A stretch of 64,000 bases of DNA from Lithobates sylvaticus. Lineage: Eukaryota > Chordata > Amphibia > Anura > Ranidae. The notes below the pieces were generated by a model, which saw only the letters and a list, made by a program, of their open reading frames with translations, was not told the DNA's origin and ran no database searches. Positions 26,501 to 37,112 of the stretch are shown here, in pieces. Where the stretch lies: NCBI GenBank assembly GCA_028564925.1, contig CM053029.1, forward strand, positions 425,804,303-425,868,302. Direction: 5' to 3'. Every line of letters begins with the position of its first letter. Positions within the stretch are counted from its first letter, which is position 1. A program made the translations under genes and the position numbers.

Positions 26501-26953
26501 CGAAGAATAATTTAAGCTTGAGTGAGCTCAGTGAGACAGCAGAAGAAGGAAGTGCCTTGTCAACAGCTGCATCGGACATTCAAATAAGCCCAGACTTTGA
26601 AGAAAGAAGCTTTTCTACAACCCCAAGCACTGAACCTAAGAAGCAGAGTGACATGACTTTACTGGAGACCCGCATCCAGACGGAGTACATGGCCGTGGAA
26701 AATACATCTGAATCAAATTCTTGGGCAGTACTGACTGGTGATGAAGAAAGTGGTTCGGGTCAAAGTACCTCTGATAGTCTTAGTGATAATGAGACTTCTA
26801 CAGATTTCAATTTTTCTGACCTTAATGACAGAGACAAAGACTTTGAGGTTGCAGTTGAACCAGGTAAAGCAGATTTAACCCCTGGATCTGAAATGTCAAC
26901 ACTTCCATCTGTAACTAGTGATCGTTCAACAGTAGCCAACGTGTCTGAGGCAG
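23545..26953 (+). CDS. PTPRZ1: PTPRZ1 giant proteoglycan exon, Ser/Thr-rich ectodomain (equivalent of human exon 12)
   Basis: This 3,409-bp exon (1,136 codons plus one base) encodes the long extracellular stalk that carries chondroitin sulfate in full-length PTPRZ1 (phosphacan when secreted). The acceptor is TTTTTCAG and the donor GCAG|GTTAGT. The frame is open throughout, so the gene looks functional. Composition is rich in Ser, Thr, Pro and acidic residues. Conserved blocks include QPSYTSEVIPLVTPLL, TPVFPNVDVSFEPSL and, near the end, the ESGSGQ and DNETSTDF region. SGSG motifs, candidate glycosaminoglycan sites, lie at 25195-25206 and 26749-26760. At least ten N-glycosylation sequons are visible. 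It was first considered as a mucin, but similarity along its length to PTPRZ1 settles it. An internal splice donor at 24452 probably makes a short form. Confidence 0.97.
24446..24458 (+). promoter_or_regulatory. PTPRZ1: Probable internal alternative 5' splice site for the short PTPRZ-B type receptor
   Basis: Within the giant exon the sequence AATG|GTGAGA is a strong donor with GT at 24452-24453. Using it would leave 907 bp of the exon (302 codons plus one base), the same phase as the exon's normal end (3,409 bp, also one base over). Splicing to the transmembrane exon would give [12 protein letters not shown] in frame. From memory, the human short isoform lacks residues 755-1614, and by my count the matching human VYNG sequence falls at that position. 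The site and phase are seen; its use in this species is inference. Confidence 0.8.
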
Positions 26954-29003
26954 GTTAGTGGTGAAGAAAATAGGGTTATGATATTGCCTCATATATAATG
27001 AAATTATTATTATTATATGTTTTTTTTGTGAAACATTGGCAATATTCAGATTTTTAATGTAGTATGAAAACAGTGTTTTTAAAATTAGAAAAAAAAAAAA
27101 GAGTATGTGCTTGGAACGAGTGGCACATTTCTAAGTCATTCCAGTTTGTAGAAAATTTTAAATACGTACAAGTTAACAGATCCTTTCAAGCCAGCAAACT
27201 AGACATGTCCCTGGTAAGTCTGATTTTATTTTTTGGATGACTGCAGGATTTTAGATACAGTATTGTTTTTGAGTTAGATAGTGTCGTTTTTCTTTTTTTT
27301 TTTTTTGGCGATGTAACTGATGTCATAAAATAAATCGTAATATTAAACTTGACGAGATACGATGATTCCTAACATAGCTTGCGCTTCTTTTAATTGCTTT
27401 GGTTTTGGATGCACTAGCTTCAGCAAAACTCTTCTGTGTTCTCGCAACTGGGTCTTCTTGCTTTGCTATCCTTTGCTTCTGGATTCTAATCAAATAAACG
27501 CATTAAACAATGTAACAAACAATGCAACCAATTGTTACATATGAATGCATGCAGCATGCCCTGATAAAATAGTGGATTTTCTGCAACATTAAAAGGTGCT
27601 ACCCCATGCATAGGGGTATACATGTATAAAGAAATGTGGGTGACTTAAGGGTATGTTTTTATGTACTACAAAGTGTCTTATATCTGCAATATGAGAACTT
27701 AGCCCACACTTCCTCCATTTACTGATACACAAAAGTTTGTACTGTTTTTAAAGGTGTCATCAACCCTCTTTGCCATCAATACACACAGGTTATATTATAG
27801 ATGCTAGAAGAAAAAAGAGTAAAGTTGATTGCCAGAGTAACCAAGTTGTATCCATCACATGTGACTAGTTACTTTGGGCATCACTGCCACTTTTTTTCTC
27901 CAGTTGGTATGCATGAGCTTTATTGTTACTAAAAGTGTTTGGATGGTGTTTACATTATTATATAATGTACAAACCACATTGCTAAGGCAAGTATGGAATT
28001 TAACCTTAGTACACGTTATATATCTTTAAATCTACAAATGTTTCCTAACTTTTTGCATAATTTAATATGAGATATGTATTTTCAAAATTGTCAAATTTAC
28101 ATTCCATGTGTTCTGTACAGAGGATGCACATCAACACATGCAACGCATGCACATACACACGAAGTGTTATATAACACTAGATACATGCTAATGTCCCTGT
28201 TTCACTATGACTTGACAACCCTCTCTTTCCCTGATTTATCTGGCTATATTTCATAATGGCACTGATATTGTGGTTCGTTCAGTTCTTTGCTGTTAATCTC
28301 CACCTGTATGCCTGAGAGTTCCATAGAATGCAAATGCATCCACAATAACACATATACTAGTGCTTCTACCTCCTGCGAGTAGCAAGACTAGTTAACGTTC
28401 CCAGTTGTTTTTCATTTCTACCTTTTCATTGGAATGTTAAGTGAAAAACTAGACCCTACACTAAGAAATTTACTTTGTCTACTCCTTGTGATTGGTTAAG
28501 ATTACTTAAATATATTTTGCATAGTGTACAAGACATAAAGTACATTTAAAACATACTATTATTTAACATAATAGTAGTTAACAGTGTATAATGGGAAGGT
28601 AAGCATACAATGTAAAAGTTCACTTGCAGCAGCAAGCTTAAAGTATACCAATCTTAAAAGAAATATGGAGGTTTCCATTGCATACCACCTTCTAGAATGA
28701 TAGCTGACTGTCAGTGTCCAGTTTCAATACTTCCAAGTTACAGACCCTGAACAATCATACGGTCAATATAAATCAGGGGACAGTCAGAAGACCTTATCTT
28801 TATACTTCCTCTGGTCAGTAAAAAGTATTAGATCCATAGCAATCACCATAGAAGCCAAGAAACTAGCATTTTCAGATGGAAAGTTCAGCTATAGCAGCCT
28901 TCATATTTTTGTAATATGGCTAATAAATGGATCTTGTAGTAAAATTGGTAAGATCTCCATGTCTAACCCTGATACCTTTATAAAAACATAGTTAATTAGT
29001 TAA
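26954..29003 (+). other. Start of the 25-kb PTPRZ1 intron, unique AT-rich sequence
   Basis: Starts with the GTTAGT donor. Contains poly-A, poly-T and AT-rich unique sequence. No open frame of note and no mobile element that I recognise in these 2 kb. It would be a reasonable place to look for conserved non-coding sequence by alignment. Confidence 0.6.
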
Positions 29004-29427
29004 AGAGGAACTGCAGCTCCCCCACCTCCATTTTTTCTTCCTGCTTCATTTTTACATTCTTAAGCACAGTAAGCATACTTTCCTAGCCAGCGGGTCCAGC
29101 GTTGAGCTGCTGGGATCCTCCTCTCTGCAGCCGCTGAATGTGTCTGGCGCCGCCATGTTGTCTGTGACAGCTGTTGGCTCTTCTGGATACAAGCGCCGCT
29201 AGGCCCCCCTCTCCTTCTCTTTGCTGAATGGGACTGCATGTCATGCATCTCAGGAGGCACCACGTCATTCGCCTAGGCGAATTCCGGAAAATGGGGGGTG
29301 GGGCTGGCCGAACCTTTGATGGAAGAAAAAAACATGTAAGTAAACAAAACAAAAAAACAATATCAGCGCTGCAGAGAGGGAGCAGGATTGAGAGGAGGAG
29401 AGTGCCGTGGGAGGGTGAAGGTCCACT
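29004..29427. mobile_element. TTAA-flanked MITE (AGAGGAACTGCAG...GGTCCACT)
   Basis: TTAA lies at 29000-29003 and 29428-29431. The ends are short, imperfect inverted repeats of the AGAGGA/AGTGGA type. The interior is GC-rich, with a CATCTCAGGAGGCACC block and a CpG patch. No coding capacity. It belongs to a loose group of TTAA elements with AGWGG-type ends that recurs throughout the window. Confidence 0.75.
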
Positions 29428-29530
29428 TTAATACTGTAGCATGGAAATCTATGTTATGAAAATCATAATCACTTTGCAAAAATTGTCACATGTTATTTCT
29501 GACCTGACAAGTCAATTAGTCACACAGACT

Positions 29531-29705
29531 GGGGGAGATTTACCAAAACTGAAAGTGTAAAATCTGGTGCAGCTCTGCATAGAAACCAATCAGCTTCTAG
29601 GTTTTATTATCAAAGCTTAATTGAACAAGCTGAAGTAAAAAGCTGATTGGCTACCATGTACAGCTGCACCAGTTTTTGCACTCTCCGGTTTTAGTAAATC
29701 AACCC
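29531..29705. mobile_element. Palindromic MITE (GGGAGATTTACCAAAAC family)
   Basis: The two halves are imperfect inverted copies across 175 bp: CTGGTGCAGCTCTGCATAG on the left and its inverse on the right, with CCAATCAGCTT blocks around the centre. The ends read GGGAGATTTACCAAAAC and GTTTTAGTAAATCAACCC. A second copy at 36800-37112 has another element inside it. A fragment of the right end appears at about 32255-32277. Confidence 0.8.
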
Positions 29706-29837
29706 AACTGTCTGCTTTTAATGATAGCTTATCTTTAGTACTGGGCCATGTTCATGTACACACAAATATTCATAAGTATATGTTCACCTTTATGACATGT
29801 TTTTGTTTACCTCCTCTGCTGGGAGGGGGACTTGGCT

Positions 29838-30592
29838 TTTTATAAATGTTATAAATTGATTTGCAGGTCATTGAGTAAACAATGATCCCCAAACAAAACA
29901 TGACTTAGTGGTGGTGGAGAAACCCTTGTTGGCAAGCACAGAGATGAGACGTTTCTTGTAGTTGGTTACCAGGTTTGCACACATTTCAGGAGGGATTTTG
30001 GTTGACTCCTCTTTACAGATCTTCTCTAAATCCTTAAAGTTTTTTGGCTGTCTCCTGCCAACTCAAAGGTTCAGCTCCCTCCATAAATTTTCTATAGGAT
30101 TAAGGTCTGGAGACTGGCTAGGCCACTCCATGATCTTAATGTGCTTCTTCTTGAGCCACTCCTTTGTTGCCTTGGCGGTATATTTTGGGTCATTGTCATG
30201 CTGAAAGACCCATCCATGACCCATCTTCGGTGTTCTGGCTGAGGGAAGAAGGATCTCATCCAAGATTTTATAATACATGGCCCCGTCATTTGGCCCCCCA
30301 ATGCGACAAAGTTGGTCTGCCCCAAAGCATCAGCCCCAACAGCCAAGAAACTTTAAAAGTTTAGGGAAGATCTGTAAAGAAGAATGGACCTAAATCTTTT
30401 CTGAGATGTGTGTAAACCTGGTCACCAACTACAAGAAACGTCTTACAAGGGTTTCTCCACAAAGTTTATGTGCTTTTTCTGGATTTTTGATTGATATTCT
30501 GTCTCTATCATTTAAAATACACCTATTCATTTCTTTGTAAGTGGGCAAACTTACAAAATCTGCAGGGGATCAAATAATAATTTTGCCCACTG
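29838..30592. mobile_element. Head-to-head (palindromic) Tc1 derivative, left terminal repeat lost
   Basis: The left arm (about 29838-30340) carries the C-terminal part of a transposase on the minus strand ([32 protein letters not shown]). The right arm (about 30345-30592) carries the last part of the same transposase on the + strand, with blocks for ICKEEW and NYKKRL, then a normal Tc1 end with TA. The two arms share CACCAACTACAAGAAACGTCTTA in opposite orientation. The left terminal repeat is missing or too diverged to see. The family matches 41343-42891. A long TA array follows its right end. Confidence 0.8.
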
Positions 30593-30597
30593 TACTG

Positions 30598-30600
<3 letters not shown>

Positions 30601-30680
<80 letters not shown>
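30601..30680. repeat. TA microsatellite
   Basis: Nearly pure (AT)n of 80 bp, starting a few bases after the TA at the right end of the Tc1 derivative. Confidence 0.95.
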
Positions 30681-30682
<2 letters not shown>

Positions 30683-31344
30683 GTGGATTTGAAGTACACC
30701 TTCCTTTACTCTGTATAAAATCATTTAACTACATGGCACTTTCAAAATAATTAGCAAAGTAGAAGGCCTGAGCACTGCCACGTGGGAAGTGGAGGAGGGC
30801 TGGCTTAGCCATGTATACTTGCTTTGTATTTTTAATGCTCCCCAACAGTCAGTCAGCCCACAGGTAACACTGTAAATTAAGTGAAGGCACTGAAGGAGAC
30901 TTGATACAGACAGCAACATTACATACATAGTACAGGTTTACAAAATTTTGGCTGATCAATAGACCTAGTTCTTTATACCTTTGCAAGATTATTATCACAA
31001 TTATGTATTTTGACTGGTATTTAATATTATTATTAAGCTCAGTTACATTCAGGGAGTGTGTGTGGATAAAGTGAACCTGTTGCTGTACGCTGTTTGAAAA
31101 ATACAGATTCACTTTAACTACCCGTACTTAATACTTCAAGATACATGTTGTGCAACTCGCATATCTTATCTTCAATACTATTATATTGTGGTTGGCTTAA
31201 GACAGAAAATTTAACTCAAGTCCCCACCAAAAAAAAAATGAATACCGAAAAACTGTTTAGGGAATTAATCTTAAAAAAAAGTCACAATTGGGACTTTGTA
31301 GGAACTTGAATATTCATCTTTTTTTTTCAGTTTTGGGTAGATCG

Positions 31345-31575
31345 GAGAGGGATTAGAACACCTGTCATGTTTTTATTGCCCTCTGTGCCCCATTTTTCCC
31401 TATCACTTTATAGAAGTTTCTTCTTACTTCCTGTTGTAGCTATAGGACAAAAAGTGAAGGGAAATCACAGATGGCACCATAAGAACATAGAAACTGTGGG
31501 ATTTGTTCTCTAAAGGAGTAGAGAATGTTTACTTGGCAAAGTGTATTTCACTTTGCAAAATAAATGTTGTTAAAG
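31345..31575. repeat. Possible interspersed repeat, similar to about 58750-59060
   Basis: Blocks such as TTTTTATTGCCCTCTGTGCCCC and ACTTCCTGT...AAGTGAAGGGAAATC resemble, in part, the stretch at 58750-59060 (TTTTATTACCATCAGG, ACAGGAAGTGGAAGGAAATC). I recall this as a common frog repeat, but I cannot define its ends here. The surrounding 30681-31694 has no other feature. Confidence 0.4.
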
Positions 31576-31702
31576 CCTAACTCTGGGTTGTCTATGAATT
31601 GAAATAGTTCATTTGAGCCAAGCTGGCCCAAATGAACTACTGTATATTCTTTAATAATAGACGCACCGTTAGGAGTGCTGTACAATCATCAACTACATAC
31701 AG

Positions 31703-31859
31703 CAGGGGTCTCAAACTAGCGGCCCTCCAGCTGTTGCAAAACTACAAGTCCCAATAAGCATTGCAAGGCTGACCGTTACAAGCATGACTCCCACAGGCAG
31801 AGGCATGATGGGACTTGTAGTTTCGCAACAGCTGGAGGGCCACCAGTTTGAGACCCCTG
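31703..31859. mobile_element. hAT-type MITE with perfect 8-bp target duplication
   Basis: This 157-bp element starts CAGGGGTCTCAAACT and ends with the exact inverse. Inverted arms of about 51 bp differ at only a few bases. The flanking 8-mers are both ACATACAG (31695-31702 and 31860-31867). An 8-bp duplication with CAGGGG-type ends is the hAT pattern. It would form a long hairpin if transcribed. Confidence 0.92.
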
Positions 31860-32358
31860 ACATACAGTATACAGCGCTGTGTTCCAGCAGTCGTATGGGG
31901 ACTTCCGTTTCTGGAACAAAATCGAGTCAAGCTGAGCGTTGTTCAGCCATCATAGGAAGTTTTGTAATTTATGAATGGATGCAAGGATTCCTCAGGATGA
32001 GATGAAGATAGTTTGTACAACACTTCCAGAGGGCACATCTAATATTAAAGAAAACAGTTTGTTTGGGCCAGCTTGACACGAACAAACTATTTATAGTCAT
32101 AGTAAACCTAGAGAGGTTTTATATACGTTAAACCTGTGTTCACTTTGAATAGCCAAAAATATGAAAATAAAATTGGAAAAAAAATAGATTTTTTGTCAGC
32201 ATATTAATGTGTACTCAAAGTGAACAAACGTTCAACTTGCTAAGTAAATCAACTCTACTCTTTTAGTAAATCGACCCCAATGGACGAGGTCCGACACTTG
32301 ACAGGGTACCAAATATTAAACTTCAGCTGACATCTGACCCCTGAATTGTTTTCTTTAA

Positions 32359-32645
32359 AGGGCTATTTCACCTTTTCAGATGAAATAGTGACCAAACACC
32401 TTACACCCTTCCCACCTCCTGGTCCCTGCTGTACTTGCCTCCATGGGTAGTGAGTTGTCAGTGCCCATGCAACCAGTGTAGTGGTCCACGAACTCGAAAT
32501 CCGCACTCTTCTCCCTCTTCATTCTGCAGGGCAATCTAATCACTCCTTTATGGAAGCTTGGAGAAAGAAGGAGAAGAAAAGGGGTAAATACAGCGAGGAC
32601 TGGGGTGAGGGGGAGTTTGTAGGGTGTTAGAGATGAACTATCACT
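32359..32645. mobile_element. TTAA-flanked MITE (AGGGCTATTTCACC...GATGAACTATCACT)
   Basis: TTAA lies at 32355-32358 and 32646-32649. The inverted ends are short (AGGGCTATTTCA against AGTGATAGTTCA). The interior contains CCATGGGTAGTGAGTTGTC and purine-rich blocks. No coding capacity. Confidence 0.7.
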
Positions 32646-32649
32646 TTAA

Positions 32650-34072
32650 GTATCACATACAGCCAATGAGACCGATTTATTAAAGGATTTGAGAATGTTC
32701 ACACAATAAATTGTGTGAAGATTTGCTTCCGTTTTTCCATCTGTTTAGTTATTTCATCACATTAATACAAGGTGTACATTCTGCCTACTCGGTACTCTAG
32801 CGCCCCAGTTCACCGTAGGCCACTTTGTCAGTAATCTGCTGATTTGACAACCCCTGTTCCCAGAGATTCCCACTGCAGGCTTCTTCTTGTCTTTTACTTA
32901 TGGGAAACCCATTGTAAAAAAAAGGGTTGAGAACTTTTTCAAAGCCAGCAATCAAATTCAAAACTGCCTCATAAGTTTTAATGTGAAAGCTGACATTCAT
33001 ATGCACATCACAGGCTTCAGGAAGTTTGCCCCCAGACCCTGTAGCTGGCTACACAATATTCAGACTAAGGCAAACTGAGTGAGACTGTCCTAATGTACAC
33101 CTACAATCAGACTATGGACAATAAACTATTGTCATATTCCTAACCAGCCGTAGTGATTTGTGAATGTGCATACGTTCAAATTATGGGCCCTGTTTGCAAA
33201 GTGCAAATGTTAATGTGAACCAAATCAAAGTCAGTGCAACCAAAAGGCCATATTTGATCAGTGACGTCTGCTTGTTTTACATTCGGCTTTGGCCAGAAAA
33301 CCTCTTGGCCAGCAGCTGAATGGGGCTGGGGATGCGTCAATGGTTGCTAGGAAAACCAACAGCCACTAGCATCCTAGCAACAAACGAACCCTGAGCAAAA
33401 AGGTATTAGCTGCCTTCTGAACGTAACCCATTCAAGTGGCCATGCACATTGCGGTATTTAGATTTGTATTTTGAAGCAATGTTCAGGGACATAAAAAATG
33501 GCACAAACCTTCAGTCGGAGAGGAGCATATTGGCATAATTTATTCACGTAAATGCATGTAATTTTGCACATATGTGTATATATATTTATTCTAGTAGCTA
33601 GAATAAATGAGCATTCTAGCCATTAGAATGAGTTTATGCTATGTCTGTAAACGCACATAGAATTATGCAGCAAAACAATGCCTGATTTTACTGGCAGAAG
33701 GATCCAGCATAGATAGAAGTTTTCTAATTGGCCCATGTGCATAAAGCCTAATAGGGAAAGAATTAAGATTTCAATAACTTTGTTGTGAACTTTGAAAATT
33801 GAATTTCTGAACTATGCTTACAAATTAAGAGGTTAGGTATGGCTTGTTTTAAAAAGCTTATACTGCTTACAGAATATATGAAAATACTTCAGTTAGCAAG
33901 ATCTGGGCACAGTTCTACTTTTAGCACTGTTGCAGTGTTTTCTAGATATCATAAGACAATCACTGACTGCTTTCATTTGTTGCCTGGAATTTCTCGTTAA
34001 CCCCTACACTGCAGGTTTCATTACTAGATGCAATTAGCATTACCAGTATACTGCTGCAGCTAGACACCTTGT
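32650..34072. other. Intron stretch, nothing recognised
   Basis: AT-rich intron. I see no exon, no clear terminal inverted repeats and no long open frame. Short frames such as that at 32887-33078 have no match that I know. Confidence 0.5.
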
Positions 34073-34447
34073 CATACCTCTCAACTTTTTGAGATGCGAA
34101 TGAGGGACACCTATCAGCAAAAGTATGCAGGCATAGGACACACCCCTTGTCACGCCCCTTTAAAGGAGAATTGTACAAAAAATAAAAGATTGGTTCAACC
34201 CATAAATGCTTTTTTTTTACCACTACTATTCCTTTATATTGGCTTTTGAAATTTACAAATGCAGAACTTTTGAAATCAAATGAAGTTTAGCGCTGGAAAA
34301 CACTTTTTGATAGATAGAAAGTGCATTTTATATACATTTATACAGATCAGACCAAAATGAGGAACAAAAGAGAAGGCATGAGGGACAGAGGGACATTGCT
34401 CCAAATCAGGGCCAGTCCCTCGAAATCAGAGACAGTTGGGAGCTATG
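34073..34447. mobile_element. MITE-like repeat (CATACCTCTCAACTTTT...AGTTGGGAGCTATG)
   Basis: The ends are imperfect inverted repeats (CATACCTCTCAACT and AGTTGGGAGCTATG). Inside are GAATGAGGGACACCTAT, CACGCCCCTTTAAAGGAGAATT and, near the right end, GGGCCAGTCCCTCGAAATCA. I recall this layout as a common frog repeat. No target duplication is clear. Confidence 0.6.
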
Positions 34448-34692
34448 CCTTGTTTGTGTCTCAATTTGATTAACCCCTTCTGGGTCATTATCTGTATATT
34501 ATTGTTCCCCAGCATGATGCCCCTTGCTGGAAATACATTGATATATATCACCAGCCAAAACTTTGCAAGACTTGTGGATTTCGATCCTGTATGTCACTAA
34601 CAGGTCCTATTCCCATAGAACACCAGATAAATTCTTATTTGTCCTTAAAATATATCATATATATTTAAGGTATGCAAATTAGAGTTTTTTCC

Positions 34693-35015
34693 TGTTCAGT
34701 TCACGCTGTAGGGGGACCTGCTTTTGCATGGGCACAAAAGCCTATTCATTTGAATGGGTTGCTGTACCTGCGGGAAATGCAGGGAAAATTCTCTGACCCT
34801 TTTTTTAAAACGCAGCTGCACAGAACAGAATGGTGCTACGGCACCATACGGTTTCACGCACCTGAAAATGCACCACTTTTTCCAATGCATGTGGGAGTCA
34901 TTGAGAATGAATGGCACCATTGCATATCTGCAAAAGAGCAGCATGTGCTAAGCCTGTGGCTTGGGGAATGCGTGCGATTTGCATGTTTCCAGACCCGCTA
35001 CAGTGTGAACCTGAA
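34693..35015. mobile_element. MITE-like element (TTCAGTTCACGCTGTAG ends)
   Basis: The left end TCAGTTCACGCTGTAGGGGG and the right end, inverted TCAGGTTCACACTGTAGCGGG, form imperfect inverted repeats. The interior has TTCATTTGAATGGG and similar blocks often found in frog MITEs. The open frames across it on both strands are chance. Confidence 0.6.
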
Positions 35016-35696
35016 TCCTGTCAAGTTAACTGCCTGCTGATGCTGCTAAATTTGTCCTGGGCATCTAGGCATCAATGACCTCTGGTTATGTGTATTGATA
35101 CTAAAGGAAAAGACTATTCACTTGGCTTAATGAACTCCCAATCGTGTTCAAAGGAAATAAAAAAATGGGCGATTAAGGAAACACTGTTTCACTAAACTTT
35201 ACTAAATTATTATTTACTTTGTTGTGTGAGTATCTATCCCTTTAGTAAATCAACCACTGTATGTCACTTAGGTGTATTGATATGTAGGAGTATAATTGCT
35301 TTATGATAAACATATTATTTAAAAAATGTCAGTAAAAAAAAAAGTTCCCAAAACATTAGTCCTTATTGTGATTTCCTTACTTTCATGTGCTGGCACATAT
35401 TTCATAAGTCAACTTGTAAGAGAACTATTTTTATTTTTTTCCTACAAATGATTATTTTTGTTATTTAGTGGAAAAGCAGACCTTGCTGGTGTATTTAGTA
35501 ATATTTTGCTGTATCCACTAGATGGTGCTGTCTTCCATAAAATAGCAACGTTATAATAACTATAGCTCAGTCATTACGATAGGATATCATACAGAAAAAT
35601 AATAGAAATACACTTGATGTTTTTTTGTATACATTAATAACGTTAAGTATTTTATAATTGTAAATTATAAAATTAAATACAGTGAAATTCTGATCA

Positions 35697-36445
35697 TCAG
35701 CCAGCTTATTAATTATTCTATATTGCTGCACAGCTATAGAAAATCTAAGAACAGTAATTGTAACAAAAAAAAAAAGCAAATGGTAACATTTTTGTTTTAC
35801 GGACATTGGTGATAAAAGATACATTTAGGAGATGTCAGATTATTAATTATTCCATATTGCTGCACAGTTATAGAAAATCTAGGAACAGTAATTGTAAAAA
35901 AAAAAAAAGCAAATGGTAACATTTTTGTTTTACTGACATTGGTGATAAATGATACATTTAGGCGATGTCAGATTATTAATTATTCCAGATTGCTGCACAG
36001 CTATAGGGAATCTAGGAACGGTAATTGTAAAAAAGAAAAAAAGAAAAGCAAGTGGTAGTTTTTGTTTTACAAGAAAAAGAACGGCTGCTCCAGGTGTATA
36101 AACATAAGGCTGATTGGAGTATCTTGCAGAGTGCTAGCCCTGGCCTGCCTCCGTGGGAAACTTGGAAAGAAGAAAGAAATGGATACACATCCAGAACTTC
36201 CGATGACCTTTTATTTGCTTCACAAAGATAACACCACAGACACAAAACTGTGGTCACGTAGATGCGTTTCACACATACATCTTGTGCTTAATCATTAATG
36301 ATTAAGCACAAGATGTATGTGTGAAACGCATCTATGTGACCACAGTTTGGTGTCTTTGGTGTTATCTTTGTGAAGCAAATAAAAGGCAATCGGAAGTTCT
36401 GGATGTGTAGATTTTGTTTTACTGACATTGGTGATTAAATGATAA
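35697..36445 (+). repeat. Tandem repeat, three copies of about 133 bp, third split by an insertion
   Basis: Each unit contains ATTAATTATTC(C/T)A, TTGCTGCACAG, TAGAAAATCTA, AGCAAATGGTAACATTTTTG and GACATTGGTGAT. The ATTAATTATT anchor occurs at 35708, 35842 and 35975, giving periods of 134 and 133. The third unit is interrupted at 36070 by the foldback at 36071-36411 and resumes at 36412 with the rest of the unit. Confidence 0.88.
36071..36411. mobile_element. Foldback element with an 11-bp target duplication
   Basis: It is flanked on both sides by TTTTGTTTTAC (36060-36070 and 36412-36422), which is part of the tandem repeat unit, so the insertion is exact. The right two-thirds is a near-perfect palindrome: arms of about 117 bp around CATTAATG at 36291-36301, including AACGCATCTA(C/T)GTGACCACAG. 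The left 100 bp are unpaired and unique. No coding capacity. An 11-bp duplication does not suit hAT, Tc1, piggyBac or Harbinger, and is closer to some retroposons or Mutator-like elements. Family unknown. Confidence 0.8.
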
Positions 36446-36799
36446 TTGCTGATGTGTGACTGGATGGTGTGAGTGTAAGCACACAGGCCTGGACTGGCTG
36501 AATTTGCATACTTATATATAGGAAGGAAGGGAACATGAGCAGACACCCCTTTCATCAAGGTAATGAAACAGTTGGCCAAAAGCATCTTGCGTGGCTGACA
36601 GCTGGTTCCCCCAAGAGCTGGCTAGGAGTGGTTTGTTACTGCTGAAATTAGTATCATCTCTTGATCTGGTTTTTGCAGCTGATTCAAAAGACGGCTTTGG
36701 TACAGGTTTCCCTATTATCAAGCATCCAATATTATGGCAATCAGGGCAAGTTTTATCAGATTTCTGGATTCTTAGGTGCATAGTTAAAAGCATATTACT

Positions 36800-37112
36800 G
36801 GGGGAGATATTTACTAAACCCAGAGCACTCGGAATCTGGTTCAGCTGTGCATGGTAGCCAATCAACTTCTAACTTCAGCTTGTTCAATTATGCTTTGACA
36901 ATAAGCCCTCATTCACACTGAACGCGGGTTTAAAATCGTGCAGGTTCAGCTGAATGCGCCCAATTTCAAACCCGCATTTCAGAGCAATAAGCTGCGATTT
37001 TAAATTGCATGTCAAATCGCGCTGATGTAAACGGGGGCTAAAGCCTAGAAGCTGATTGGTTTCTATGCACAGCTGCGCCAGATTTTGCATGCTTCAGTTT
37101 CAGTAAATCTCA
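36800..37112. mobile_element. Palindromic MITE (GGGAGAT.TTTACTAAA family), interrupted copy
   Basis: Same family as 29531-29705: GGTTCAGCTGTGCATGGTAG on the left and the inverted TGCACAGCTGCGCCAGATTTTG type block on the right, with CAGTAAATCT at the end. The centre is broken by a second small element at 36905-37038. Confidence 0.78.
36905..37038. mobile_element. Small Harbinger-like MITE inside another MITE
   Basis: 134 bp starting GCCCTCATTCACACTG and ending ACGGGGGC. It is flanked by TAA on both sides (36902-36904 and 37039-37041). Internal blocks such as AACGCGGGTTTAAAATCG and GATTTTAAATTGCATG are inverted relatives. A 3-bp TAA duplication suits PIF/Harbinger. Confidence 0.75.

Noticed and set aside
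23602-26958. Long Ser/Thr-rich open frame considered as a mucin or an intronless novel gene
   Set aside because: It has a splice acceptor and donor, phases that fit the neighbouring exons, and block similarity to the PTPRZ1 stalk along its length.
36012-36585. Mirror-image open frames on both strands
   Set aside because: They are two readings of the same palindromic foldback arms.
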